This document shows, piece after piece, positions 16,322-25,315 of a stretch of 64,000 nt of DNA. Source of the DNA: Tropicimonas sediminicola (GTDB lineage: Bacteria > Pseudomonadota > Alphaproteobacteria > Rhodobacterales > Rhodobacteraceae); assembly GCF_900188335.1 (NCBI RefSeq), contig NZ_FZOY01000005.1, positions 124,001 through 188,000 on the forward strand. The letters run 5' to 3'. The first letter of the stretch is position 1, and each line of letters starts with the position of its first letter. The notes under the pieces were generated by a model. That model searched no databases. It saw nothing but the letters and a program-made list of their open reading frames with translations, and was not told the origin of the DNA. A program made the translations under genes and the position numbers.

Positions 16322-18782
16322 CTCTGTCTTCTCTTTCCAGGGCAGCACGCAAGGCTGCAATGTCGAACGGCTTGGCAAGCGTCACGAGTGCCGAGCCATA
16401 TTGCCCGTCGAAGGGCGTGTGCGCCGGGAGGCGCCCGGAAACGATCGCGACTGCGCGGGCTGCGCCAGTGGACAGCGCGACGGATGCAATGCGCCAACCG
16501 TCCGGTATGCCGCCAAGCGACAGGTCGGAGACGACGAGATCGAACGGCTGGTCTTCGAGCCGTGCCAGCGCCTCTTCGGCCGTTGTCTCCTCGATCAGCT
16601 CGGCCGCGTGATCCCTCAGCAGCGCGCGGGCCGCTGCGAGGTCCTCCGGGTCGTCCTCGACCAGAAGGACACGCTTCCACCCCGTGTTCGGTGCCTCCAC
16701 CGGCTTGGCGCGGGGCAGGATCATGCGCACTGTCGTCCCCTCGCCAAGGGTCGAGTGTATGCCGACCTCGCCGCCGGACTGGCTGATGAAGCCGTAGACC
16801 ATGGCGAAGCCGAGTCCGGTGCCGGTTCCGTCGGCACGCGCGGTATAGAACGGCTCCATCGCATGTTCGACGGTCTCGGCGCTCATGCCGCATCCGGTAT
16901 CGGAAACCTCGATCACCGCCCGGTCTCCGTCGGCGGCGAGCGAGATCGTGATGGATCCCGCACCATCTATGGCCTGGGCCGAGTTCAGGCACAGGTTGAG
17001 CAGGGCGCTCTCGAGTTGCCCCGGGTCTACGCGCACTTCGATCGGTTCCGGTGCCCCTCTCGTTTCAAGCGTGATCTCGTCCCTGAGGGCCATCGCCACG
17101 AGGTCGGCCATGCCGTCGATCAATGCGTTGAGCTCGACCACCTCGGGCACGAGCTTCTGCCTCCGGGCGAAGGCCAGCAGGCGTTGAACCAACGACGTTC
17201 CGATCTCGGCGGCGTTCGCGATGGAGCCGACAAGTTCCCGCTGCGTTTCGGGCGGCGCCGTCTCCATCAGGTGCAGGCTGCCGTTGATGGTCGAGAGGAT
17301 GTTGCCGAAATCATGCGCGACCTCGCCTGTCACCTTGCCGAGGGCCTCGATCCGGCGGATCTGCTGCATCCGGTCGTCAATCTGCCGCTGTTCGGTAATG
17401 TCGGCAATCAGCACCACGGCGCCGCCGCCCGGCAAGGGGCTTTCACGACGCAGCGCGTAGTGACCATCGGCCGTGGCGAGCATTCTGCTCCCGGCGGGCC
17501 CCGGCATCTCTTCCCAACCGCCCCGGGCGACCAGCTCGTCGAGGCCGACGCGCCTGCCGTCATCCGTGGGATCGAGCCGGAGGACCTCCGAAAGGCGCTC
17601 GTTCCGGGCAACGATCGCGCCGTTGTCCGACAGGATTGCGACGCCGTCGGTGATGCTGCTCATCATGCTTTCGAAGAGCGCATTGCGGTCGGCGAGGCGG
17701 CGGTTGGAGCGGTCCAGGCGGATCGCGTTGGCTCGGAAGGTCCTGAAGGCGTGGAACAGCTTGCCGATCTCGTCGCCCGCCCCCTCGCCGCGGGGAAGGC
17801 GCAGGGAGCGGTCGCCGGCGGCCAGACGCATCATCGCGTCCGAAACGGCACGCAGGTTGCCGGTGACATAGCCGGACACATAGAGCGCGGCGGTCAACGC
17901 AAGGGCCGCCGAGGCGAGGACGGCAATCAGGATGGTGCTCTTTTGCAGAGCGATTGCGCTGATGGTGTCGATGCGCTCGGCGGCAATCGCGGCCTGAGCC
18001 TCGGCCGTGACCGCTTCGGCATGGGCGATGACCGCCGCCGCGCCGCGCCGGACCCGGACCAGCGCACCCTGCGCACCGATCTGATGCATGAGCTCCAGCC
18101 GACGCAGTTCGAACAGTCCTTCGCGTCCTTCCGCGAGGGCCACCAACTGGGCCAGATCGCCCTGGCCGTCCCGCAGGCCGTCCCCATTCGCGACGCGCCG
18201 CAATCCGTGGTAGGCGCGCTGGAACTCCCCGACGCCGATCAGGTTTTCCGCCCGCCCCGCGCCAAGCAGGACATCGGCGACCCTTTGCAGCGTGAACCAG
18301 TCCTGCCGCTCCGAGAGCGGCGTGTCCGTGCTGGCTGCCAGTTGCGCATAGCGCCGCTCGGCCCTGGCCAGGGCCGCATTGGTGCGCAGGGTCTGGTCGC
18401 GATAGCCGGCGCGCGCCTGCAAATGGGCAACCATTTCGAGCGTCGCGGCGCGCATGTCGGCAAGCGTGGCGGCGAGGTCGTCGCCGTCGGCAAGCCCGGC
18501 CGCAATGGCGTCGATCACCTCGACCGTTGCATCCCCTTCCTGGGCGATGCGAAACGGGCTGTCGAGCAGCAGCAGGTATGGGGCATTCGTCGCGATGCCT
18601 GCGGCCCGACGCGACAGGGTCATCGCCGCGTCGACGGCGGAGAGCGTGTCACCGTGCAACCGGTCGACGCGGGTCGTCGTGCGCTCGAGCGCTGCCCATG
18701 CGATTGCCCCGACAAGAAAGGTGGCGAGGGTGAGCGCGGCAAGAGCGAACAGCAGGCGCGCCCTGACCGAGATCCGTTTCAT
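16308..18782 (-). CDS. Hybrid sensor histidine kinase
   Basis: The 824-residue kinase has a membrane helix at about 9-31, a long helical periplasmic sensor region (32-282), a second helix (283-305), HAMP (306-358), a PAS-like region (365-465), the H-box with phospho-acceptor His490 (GEVAHDFGN), and an ATPase domain with Asn600 and glycine boxes near 628-632 and 652-658. A C-terminal receiver domain (704-815) has the acidic pocket 709-711, phospho-acceptor Asp753 and Lys804. It is coupled to the response regulator by an ATGA overlap. It probably senses a periplasmic solute or liganded binding protein and controls the divergent ABC operon. Confidence 0.92.
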   Translation of the reverse strand: MKRISVRARLLFALAALTLATFLVGAIAWAALERTTTRVDRLHGDTLSAVDAAMTLSRRAAGIATNAPYLLLLDSPFRIAQEGDATVEVIDAIAAGLADGDDLAATLADMRAATLEMVAHLQARAGYRDQTLRTNAALARAERRYAQLAASTDTPLSERQDWFTLQRVADVLLGAGRAENLIGVGEFQRAYHGLRRVANGDGLRDGQGDLAQLVALAEGREGLFELRRLELMHQIGAQGALVRVRRGAAAVIAHAEAVTAEAQAAIAAERIDTISAIALQKSTILIAVLASAALALTAALYVSGYVTGNLRAVSDAMMRLAAGDRSLRLPRGEGAGDEIGKLFHAFRTFRANAIRLDRSNRRLADRNALFESMMSSITDGVAILSDNGAIVARNERLSEVLRLDPTDDGRRVGLDELVARGGWEEMPGPAGSRMLATADGHYALRRESPLPGGGAVVLIADITEQRQIDDRMQQIRRIEALGKVTGEVAHDFGNILSTINGSLHLMETAPPETQRELVGSIANAAEIGTSLVQRLLAFARRQKLVPEVVELNALIDGMADLVAMALRDEITLETRGAPEPIEVRVDPGQLESALLNLCLNSAQAIDGAGSITISLAADGDRAVIEVSDTGCGMSAETVEHAMEPFYTARADGTGTGLGFAMVYGFISQSGGEVGIHSTLGEGTTVRMILPRAKPVEAPNTGWKRVLLVEDDPEDLAAARALLRDHAAELIEETTAEEALARLEDQPFDLVVSDLSLGGIPDGWRIASVALSTGAARAVAIVSGRLPAHTPFDGQYGSALVTLAKPFDIAALRAALEREDRDDQA

Positions 18783-19519
18783 CGCGCGGACCCGATCACG
18801 AAGAAGTAGCCCTGGCCGCGCCGTGTCTGCAGGTGGACGGGCTTGGAGGGCACGGGCTCGATCTTGCGTCGCAGCCGCAGGATCAGCACGTCGATGGTGC
18901 GGTCCCCGTAGTGGCTCAGGTCGGCCCCGAGTTCCGCCATAAGTTCGGGGCGCGGGATCACCCGGCCCGGGTTCAGCACCAGGTATTCCAGCAGCCGGTA
19001 CTCGGCGTTGGTCAGCGCGATCTCGGAGCCATCCGCGTCGACAAGGTCGCGCCGGTCGCGATCCAGCCGGAGCCCGCCGAAGGCGATCAGGCGCTCGGCA
19101 TCGCGGTTGGGAGCGTCCATGCCGGGATGCCCCGCCCGCCTGAGAACCGCCCGGATGCGCGCGATCAGTTCGCGCGGGTTGAACGGTTTCATCATGTAGT
19201 CGTCGGCCCCTGTTTCGAGCCCTTCGATCCGATCGGCCTCGTCTCCGCGCCCGGTGAGCATGACGATCGGAAGCCCGTGCCGCCGGCGCAGGGCGATCGC
19301 GAGGTCGAGCCCGTTCTCGTTTGCGAGCCGAAGGTCGATCAGTGCAAGATCGACACCGGGCTCCGGTCCGCGAGCGTGAAATGCGGCGCCATCGGCCAGG
19401 GGAACCGCCTCGAAACCGCTTTCGGACAGCAAAGCCGCCACGGTGCGCCGCAGGTTGGCGTCATCGTCTATCACCGCGATCACTGGCCGCTTGCCCCGGG
19501 GGTCCGCCATCGTTGTCAT
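18779..19519 (-). CDS. OmpR/PhoB-family response regulator
   Basis: A 246-residue regulator with a receiver domain (acidic residues Asp18-20, phospho-acceptor Asp62 in LIDLRL, Lys111 in MKPFNP) and a C-terminal winged helix (about 145-240, ending TRRGQGYFFV). The ATG at 19519 has GGGAGG three bases upstream; a second in-frame ATG at 19510 is possible. Its stop overlaps the kinase start. It is divergent from the ABC transporter operon, its likely target, across a 212-base gap. Confidence 0.92.
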   Translation of the reverse strand: MTTMADPRGKRPVIAVIDDDANLRRTVAALLSESGFEAVPLADGAAFHARGPEPGVDLALIDLRLANENGLDLAIALRRRHGLPIVMLTGRGDEADRIEGLETGADDYMMKPFNPRELIARIRAVLRRAGHPGMDAPNRDAERLIAFGGLRLDRDRRDLVDADGSEIALTNAEYRLLEYLVLNPGRVIPRPELMAELGADLSHYGDRTIDVLILRLRRKIEPVPSKPVHLQTRRGQGYFFVIGSAR

Positions 19520-19680
19520 GCGCCTCCCGTGCGCTTGACGATACGGTTGCCAACATGCGCCGAGCCTGTGGCCATCGTCATCCCCTTGGCTCCGGTTTGT
19601 AACATTGTTCATCAAAAACCCGGCGCATTGCGAGTTGATATCGCTCACATCGCTCGCCCGGTGTCCGGCTTGATGCGAGA

Positions 19681-19726
19681 CTTCCCAAGACCGTGCAGTG
19701 GAGGACTGCGCGGCAAGTCTGGGAGG
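19681..19726 (+). promoter_or_regulatory. Leader hairpin that encloses the Shine-Dalgarno sequence of the ABC binding-protein gene
   Basis: CTTCCCAAGAC (19681-19691) can pair with GTCTGGGAGG (19717-19726) leaving one bulged A, and inside it CGTGCAGT (19692-19699 region) pairs with ACTGCGCG (19705-19712 region) around a GGAGG loop. The GGGAGGA ribosome site of the next gene is therefore in the stem, 5-11 bases before its ATG. A competing pairing, AGACTT (19678-19683) with AAGTCT (19715-19720), would free it. Confidence 0.45.
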
Positions 19727-19731
19727 ACGAC

Positions 19732-20763
19732 ATGAACAAGACACTCACACTCGGTGCCGTGGTGCTGACCGCGGGCCTCGGTGCCTCGACCGCCATGGCG
19801 CAGTCGCTCAACGTGGTCTGTTCGAACGAACAGGCCTGGTGCGATCTCATGGCACAGAACTTCGAGATCGAAACCGGTATCGACGTTGCCATCGTGCGCA
19901 AGTCCACCGGTGAAACGCTCGCCCAGATCCGTGCCGAAGCGGGCAATCCCAAGGTCGATGTCTGGTGGGGTGGCACCGGCGATCCCCACCTGATCGCCGC
20001 CTCCGAAGACCTGACCGTGCCCTCCGGGGTTGATGTTTCCGGCCAGCTCGGCTGGTCGCAGAGCATGACCGAGATGTCGGGTGGCAAGGCCGTCGGCGTT
20101 CACGTTGGCCTGCTCGGCATCATCTACAACACCGAGGTTCTGGCCGAGAAGGGCCTCGAACCGCCGGCCTGCTGGCGCGACCTCGCCAAGCCCGAATACG
20201 AAGGCGAGATCCAGGTGGCGAACCCGAAGTCCTCGGGCACGGCCTACACCGAACTGGCGACGCTGGTTCAGCTCTTTGGAGAGGACGAGGGCTTCAAGCT
20301 TCTCGCCGATATCGGCCGAAACGTGAACCAGTACACCAAGTCCGGCTCCGCGCCGGGCAAGGCCACCGCACGGGGCGAGAACACCATCGGCATCGGCTTC
20401 ATGCATGACATGGTGAACCTCAAGAAGCAGGGCTTCCCGGTAGAGATCGTGGCACCCTGCGAAGGCACCGGGTACGAGGTCGGCGCGGTGTCCATCATCA
20501 ATGGCACGCCCAACATGGACTCCGCCAAGAAGTGGGTCGAATACGTGATCTCGGCGCCGGCGCAATCGGCCGGGCTTGAAGTGGGGGTCTTCAACATCCC
20601 GTCGAACCCCGACGCGAGCACCGATCCCGACGCCCCCGACATGGCGGCCGTGAAGCTCATCGACTACGACTTCGCCACCTACGGTGCGTCCGACACGCGC
20701 GCCCGCCTGCTCGACCGCTGGGAAGCGGAAGTCAAAGGCGCCGGCGGCGTCGTCGAAGAGTGA
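19732..20763 (+). CDS. ABC transporter substrate-binding protein, iron(III)/AfuA type
   Basis: A 343-residue periplasmic binding protein with a Sec signal peptide (1-23, ending AMAQ). The extracellular-binding family 1/6 fold is shown by segments such as KVDVWWGGTGDPHLI, LGIIYNTEVLAEKG and NPKSSGTAYT. AfuA and FbpA share this fold; AfuA binds sugar phosphates and FbpA iron(III). Tyrosine pairs used for iron in FbpA are not obvious, and the neighbouring two-component system and HAD phosphatase favour a phosphorylated organic solute. The ATG is set by GGGAGGA. First gene of a three-gene operon. Confidence 0.87.
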   Translation: MNKTLTLGAVVLTAGLGASTAMAQSLNVVCSNEQAWCDLMAQNFEIETGIDVAIVRKSTGETLAQIRAEAGNPKVDVWWGGTGDPHLIAASEDLTVPSGVDVSGQLGWSQSMTEMSGGKAVGVHVGLLGIIYNTEVLAEKGLEPPACWRDLAKPEYEGEIQVANPKSSGTAYTELATLVQLFGEDEGFKLLADIGRNVNQYTKSGSAPGKATARGENTIGIGFMHDMVNLKKQGFPVEIVAPCEGTGYEVGAVSIINGTPNMDSAKKWVEYVISAPAQSAGLEVGVFNIPSNPDASTDPDAPDMAAVKLIDYDFATYGASDTRARLLDRWEAEVKGAGGVVEE

Positions 20764-20788
20764 TCTTCCAGCAAGCATGAAATGACCG

Positions 20789-20807
20789 GCCCCGCCACGC
20801 GCGGGGC
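20789..20807 (+). promoter_or_regulatory. Intercistronic stem-loop after the ABC binding-protein gene
   Basis: GCCCCGC (20789-20795) pairs perfectly with GCGGGGC (20801-20807) over a five-base loop in the 67-base gap before the permease gene. No T tract follows. Confidence 0.6.
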
Positions 20808-20830
20808 TGGCGCTACGGGGGAGCGGTGGC

Positions 20831-22975
20831 ATGAAGCGCATTGCGGTGTTCTGGCTGGTGGTGGGCGTGATTGGCTGGGCCCTGCTGCCCTGGTACCTGA
20901 CGGAGGGCGGCTTCTGGCGGTTCGGATGGCTCGCCGACATGTCCGGCACGAACATATCGGCGCTTGGTGCGGCCCTGACCGGCAAGCCCTGGCTCTGGCT
21001 GCCCGCTCTCGGCTTTGTCGGGGCGGCGCTTTCGCTCGGGCTCGCCCGCAGCCAGCTTGCCACGGCGCGCGGACTCTTTGCGTCCGGCACCGCCGGGCTG
21101 GCCCTACTGATGGGTCAGGCGCTCCTGATCGGCACCCGTTACGGCGTGTGGGAGGCGGAGAACCCGGGCATCGGCGCGGGGGCCTTCGTGACGGCCGCGG
21201 CGCTCCTGTTCATCGCCACGACCGGCATTTCCGGGCTCGGCAAGGGACGGGGCGATGCTTTCGTCACCGGCCTTGTCGGTGCGATCGTCGCGCTGGTGGC
21301 GATCTTCGTGTTCTTCCCGCTCACCTTCATTCTCGTGCGGGCCTTCGAGCTCAAGGGCGGTGGCGGCCTGGGTTTCGGGGAATTCCTGCCGCGTTTCCTC
21401 TCATCCAACATTTGGGGCATCGGCTGCATCACCGGCGGCGGCAGCTGCGGCCCGGCAATCAACTCTTTCCTGCTCGGGCTCTCGACCGCCGCGGGCACCA
21501 CGATCATGGGGCTGATGTTCGCGCTGATCTTCACGCGCACCGACTTCCGGGCAAAGAAGCTCCTGCGCGTCCTGACGGTGCTGCCCATCATCACCCCGCC
21601 GTTCGTCATCGGCCTTGCGCTGATCCTTCTGTTCGGTCGCGCCGGCACCATCACCGAGTTCTTCTCCTGGGCGTTCGGCTGGGAAAAGACCCGCTGGCTC
21701 TATGGCTTCCATGGTGTCTGGCTGGCCCAGATGCTGTCGTTCACGCCCATCGCCTTCCTCGTGCTGATCGGCGTGGTGGAGGGGGTGAGCCCGTCGATGG
21801 AGGAGGCGAGCCAGACGCTCGACGCCAACCGCTGGCAGACCTTCCGCTATGTCTCCTTCCCGCTGATGCGCCCGGGGCTGGCAAACGCCTTCCTGCTCGG
21901 CTTCATCGAGTCGATTGCCGATTTCGGCAACCCGCTGGTGCTGGGGGGCAATTTCAACGTGCTCTCGACCGAGATCTATTTCGCCATCGTCGGCACGATC
22001 GCCGACCCGGCGCAGGCGGCGATCCTGTCGATCACGCTCCTGACCTTCACGCTGACGGCCTTCCTCGCGCAACGCTTCTGGGTCGGAAAGAAGAACTACG
22101 CGACCGTCACCGGCAAGGCCGATTCCGGCCGCCACGCCGCGCTGAACCCGGTGCTGAGGTGGACCGCCTACCTGCTGGCGCTCCCCTGGGCATTCTTCAC
22201 CATGGTGCTCTACGCGCTGATCATCTTCGGCTCCTTCGTGAAGCTCTGGGGGTATGACCACACCTTCACGTTCGAGCACTACCTGCGCGGCTTCAAGATC
22301 GTGGTCCGAAACGGGGTGCATTTCACCGGGGCGGCCTGGGACAGCTATTTCACGACGCTGACGATCTCGGCCATAGCGGCCCCGCTGACCGCCGCCGTCG
22401 GGCTGGCCACGGCCTATCTGCTGGTGCGCCAGAAGTTCACCGGCAAGGATGCCTTCGAGTTCTCGACCATGCTCTCCTTCGCGATCCCCGGAACGGTGAT
22501 CGGCGTGGCTTACATCATGGCGTTCAACTTCCCGCCTATCGAGCTCACCGGCACCGGGCTGATCCTGATCATCGTGTTCATCTTCCGCAACATGCCGGTC
22601 GGTGTGCGCGGCGGCATTGCCGCGATGAGCCAGCTCGACCGGTCGCTCGACGAGGCCTCGATCATGCTCGGCGCGAATTCCGCGACGACCCTGCGCCGGG
22701 TGATCCTGCCGCTGATGGGACCGGCCATCCTTGCGGCGCTGACCTACAGTTTCGTGCGCGCCATCACGTCGGTCTCGGCGGTGATCTTCCTCGTTTCCGC
22801 CCGTCACAACATGGCGACGAGCTTCATCGTCGGCCGGGTTGAGAACGGCGAATACGGCATCGCCATCGCCTATGCCTCGGTGCTGATCGTCACGATGCTC
22901 ACCGTCATCATCGCCATGCAACTCGTGATCGGCCGGCGCACCCTGCGCCGGGCGGATCGCATCGAAGCCCATTAG
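20831..22975 (+). CDS. ABC transporter permease with two fused transport domains
   Basis: This 714-residue inner-membrane protein contains two BPD-type permease domains in one chain, as in FbpB/AfuB/SfuB proteins. EAA loops that contact the ATPase appear twice, around EEASQTLDANRWQTF in the first half and DEASIMLGANSATTL in the second. The N-terminal 170 residues contain additional hydrophobic helices. GGGGGAGCGG precedes the ATG. It follows the binding-protein gene and lies 9 bases before the ATPase gene. Confidence 0.92.
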   Translation: MKRIAVFWLVVGVIGWALLPWYLTEGGFWRFGWLADMSGTNISALGAALTGKPWLWLPALGFVGAALSLGLARSQLATARGLFASGTAGLALLMGQALLIGTRYGVWEAENPGIGAGAFVTAAALLFIATTGISGLGKGRGDAFVTGLVGAIVALVAIFVFFPLTFILVRAFELKGGGGLGFGEFLPRFLSSNIWGIGCITGGGSCGPAINSFLLGLSTAAGTTIMGLMFALIFTRTDFRAKKLLRVLTVLPIITPPFVIGLALILLFGRAGTITEFFSWAFGWEKTRWLYGFHGVWLAQMLSFTPIAFLVLIGVVEGVSPSMEEASQTLDANRWQTFRYVSFPLMRPGLANAFLLGFIESIADFGNPLVLGGNFNVLSTEIYFAIVGTIADPAQAAILSITLLTFTLTAFLAQRFWVGKKNYATVTGKADSGRHAALNPVLRWTAYLLALPWAFFTMVLYALIIFGSFVKLWGYDHTFTFEHYLRGFKIVVRNGVHFTGAAWDSYFTTLTISAIAAPLTAAVGLATAYLLVRQKFTGKDAFEFSTMLSFAIPGTVIGVAYIMAFNFPPIELTGTGLILIIVFIFRNMPVGVRGGIAAMSQLDRSLDEASIMLGANSATTLRRVILPLMGPAILAALTYSFVRAITSVSAVIFLVSARHNMATSFIVGRVENGEYGIAIAYASVLIVTMLTVIIAMQLVIGRRTLRRADRIEAH

Positions 22976-22984
22976 GAGTGCCCA

Positions 22985-24037
22985 ATGACCAAGGGATCCG
23001 TCCGTTTTGAAGGCGTCACGAAGCATTTCGACGACGTCGTCGCCCTGAAGCCGCTCGATCTCGACATTGCGCCCGGCACGCTGGTCACGCTCCTCGGGCC
23101 CTCGGGATGCGGCAAGACCACGACGCTGAGGCTCGTCGCCGGGCTGGAGCCCCCCACCTCGGGGCGCATCTTCATCGGAGGCGAGGACGTCACCCACCTG
23201 TCGGCGACCTACCGCAAGGTGTCGATGGTGTTCCAATCCTACGCGCTCTTCCCGCACATGACGGTCGCGGAGAATGTCGGCTACGGCCTCACGGTCAAAC
23301 GCATGCCCAAGAGCGAAGTGCGCCCGCGGGTCGAGGAGGGGTTGGCAATGGTCGGGCTCGAAGGCTTTGGCGACCGCTTGCCGTCGGAGTTGTCGGGCGG
23401 GCAGCAACAGCGCGTGGCGGTGGCGCGTGCGATCGTGCTCGAGCCGGAAGTGTTGCTGCTCGACGAGCCGCTTTCGAACCTGGACGCAAAGCTGCGCCGG
23501 CATGTGCGCGAGGAGATCCGCGAGATCCAGCAACGGCTGAAGCTCACCGCGATCTACGTCACCCACGACCAGGAAGAGGCGATGGCCGTCTCCGACCGCA
23601 TCATCGTGATGAAGAACGCCGAGATCGCACAGGAAGGCACTCCGGCGGACCTGTACGAACGTCCGAATTCTGCCTTCATCGCCGATTTCATCGGCGACGC
23701 GAACCTCCTTCCGGTCGACGTGACCCGTGCCGGAGAGACGGTCGATATCGTGGTCGACGGCCGGCAGATGGCCTTGCCCACCGCCTTCGCGACGACCGGT
23801 CAAGCCAACCTCGTCCTGCGCCCACACCAACTGCGCCTGACGCGCGAGGCGGCTGCGGATACGTTGCCCGCCGAGGTGAGCTATGCGGCCTATCTCGGCA
23901 ACCAGGTGCAATACACGCTTACCACCGCCCTCGGGGAGATCTTTGCGGTCACGGTGCCCGACGCCAACCCGTTCCAGAAAGGAGACCGGGTGCACATCGG
24001 CTTCGACCCGGCGGCGGCCCGCATCGTGTCGGTCTGA
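22985..24037 (+). CDS. ABC transporter ATP-binding protein (iron/sugar-phosphate type)
   Basis: A 350-residue ATPase with Walker A GPSGCGKTT (38-46), Q-loop at Gln84 (MVFQSYALF), signature LSGGQ (136-140), Walker B VLLLDEP (156-162) and the switch His in VTHDQEEA. The C-terminal third is a TOBE regulatory domain as in FbpC, PotA and MalK. It completes the AfuABC/FbpABC-like operon; the substrate cannot be read from the ATPase. Confidence 0.93.
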   Translation: MTKGSVRFEGVTKHFDDVVALKPLDLDIAPGTLVTLLGPSGCGKTTTLRLVAGLEPPTSGRIFIGGEDVTHLSATYRKVSMVFQSYALFPHMTVAENVGYGLTVKRMPKSEVRPRVEEGLAMVGLEGFGDRLPSELSGGQQQRVAVARAIVLEPEVLLLDEPLSNLDAKLRRHVREEIREIQQRLKLTAIYVTHDQEEAMAVSDRIIVMKNAEIAQEGTPADLYERPNSAFIADFIGDANLLPVDVTRAGETVDIVVDGRQMALPTAFATTGQANLVLRPHQLRLTREAAADTLPAEVSYAAYLGNQVQYTLTTALGEIFAVTVPDANPFQKGDRVHIGFDPAAARIVSV

Positions 24038-24172
24038 CCGGGATTGCCCGGCGCTCGGGGTGTCTCGCGCCGGCGCGGCAATTCACGCCGGAGGCCGATG
24101 GCCTGACCGCTGCGAAGCCTGCCACCGGATCATCCGGAAGCACGCGGCATCCCGGGCCGGTCTAGCCGGCGG

Positions 24173-25315
24173 CTATTCCCCGGCCACAAGGATCCGCCGG
24201 TCGGTGCTGGTCAGGCGATGACAGCCGTCCGCAGCAACCACGACGGTCTCGGACAAGGCCAGGCCCCGCGCGGTCGTGTAGAGGTGAAACACCTGCCATT
24301 CGCGGAACCGCCAGTCGGCGCCAGGGTGCAGGCTGACCATGGTTTCCGAGGAACGGGGTGTCTTGGCGTAGATGCCGAGCTGATAGCCGGTGATGTTGGG
24401 ATAGCTGTCGCGCAGCCCTTCCCGCAGCATTCCCTCGCGCAGGAGCGCGTCGGCGTCGCGGGCGGCCACGCCGGGGCGGATCGCTGCGAACTGCGCGTCC
24501 TGGAGAGCGGCCATGCGGGCCATCACCTCGGCATTCTCCGCCGAGGGCGCCCCGAGACTGATCGACCGCATGAACCGCGCGGAGTACAGCTGCACGCGCG
24601 GTACCAGCTCGACATGCAGGATGTCGCCATCACTCAGGCGGTCCTCGGTGAAGGTTGCGTGCAGGAAGCCCATGCCGTGACCCTGGGTCTGCGCGGCGCG
24701 CCGGGCGATCGAGATGGGGCCAACCCAGTAATCGTCTGCGCCGTTCCGCAGGTAGTGTTGTGCCCCGATCGCCGAGGCGTCGCGCGCCCGCATGTCCGGG
24801 GCGATGCCCCGCGCGATGGCGGCCATTGCCCCGTCGGCAATGCCGGCCGCGCACGCGATCAGGGCGATTTCGCCGGCGTCCTTCACGTCGCGGATGCGGT
24901 TCGAGACCTCGTGCAGGTTCACCCATTCGGCGTCGGGAAGCAGTTCGGCCAGCCGGTCGCGAGTATGGACCGTGAACCCGAACGAGGTGAAATCCGCCCC
25001 GATCCGCGCTGCCCCGAAGCGCCGCAGGACCGAGGCCACGGCAGCGTGAGCGTCCTCGTGGTCGGCATAGGTCTCGACCTCTGGCACCCACGTCGCGGCG
25101 CGGCAGGGGACCTCGTCGATGGCGCGCAGGATCCAAACCGGATCGCCTTCCAGCGGCAGGACACAGCTGCGATAGAAAGTTTCCGAGATGGTGAAGCCGG
25201 TCAGCCAGTGCAGCATCTCGGCGTGGTCGCACAGGAAAAGCCCGGCCCCCGCCTGCCGCATGGCCGCACGCAGCGTCTCGACGCGGGTGGCGAAGGGGGC
25301 CGGGATGCCGGTCAT
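24173..25315 (-). CDS. M24-family hydrolase, creatinase/ectoine-hydrolase-like
   Basis: The 380-residue protein has the creatinase N-terminal domain (1-140) and a pita-bread C-terminal domain (145-380), with segments GYQLGIY and WQVFHLYT that fit ectoine hydrolase DoeA-type proteins. The metal ligands of M24 aminopeptidases are mostly lost: the first Asp is Glu236, the second is Arg247, the GHxxG histidine is replaced (GYQLG, 310-314), and only the last Glu (Glu357) remains. His219 may correspond to the catalytic creatinase His. This predicts a metal-independent amide or amidine hydrolase, not an Xaa-Pro peptidase. The ATG overlaps the upstream M20 stop (ATGA). Confidence 0.8.
   Translation of the reverse strand: MTGIPAPFATRVETLRAAMRQAGAGLFLCDHAEMLHWLTGFTISETFYRSCVLPLEGDPVWILRAIDEVPCRAATWVPEVETYADHEDAHAAVASVLRRFGAARIGADFTSFGFTVHTRDRLAELLPDAEWVNLHEVSNRIRDVKDAGEIALIACAAGIADGAMAAIARGIAPDMRARDASAIGAQHYLRNGADDYWVGPISIARRAAQTQGHGMGFLHATFTEDRLSDGDILHVELVPRVQLYSARFMRSISLGAPSAENAEVMARMAALQDAQFAAIRPGVAARDADALLREGMLREGLRDSYPNITGYQLGIYAKTPRSSETMVSLHPGADWRFREWQVFHLYTTARGLALSETVVVAADGCHRLTSTDRRILVAGE

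Noticed and set aside
19732-24037. Iron(III) uptake system FbpABC
   Set aside because: The architecture fits, but no iron-binding tyrosine pair is obvious and the neighbouring phosphatase and two-component system favour another solute; left as iron/AfuA type.
24173-25315. Xaa-Pro aminopeptidase
   Set aside because: Four of five metal ligands of that enzyme are absent, so a peptidase name would mislead.
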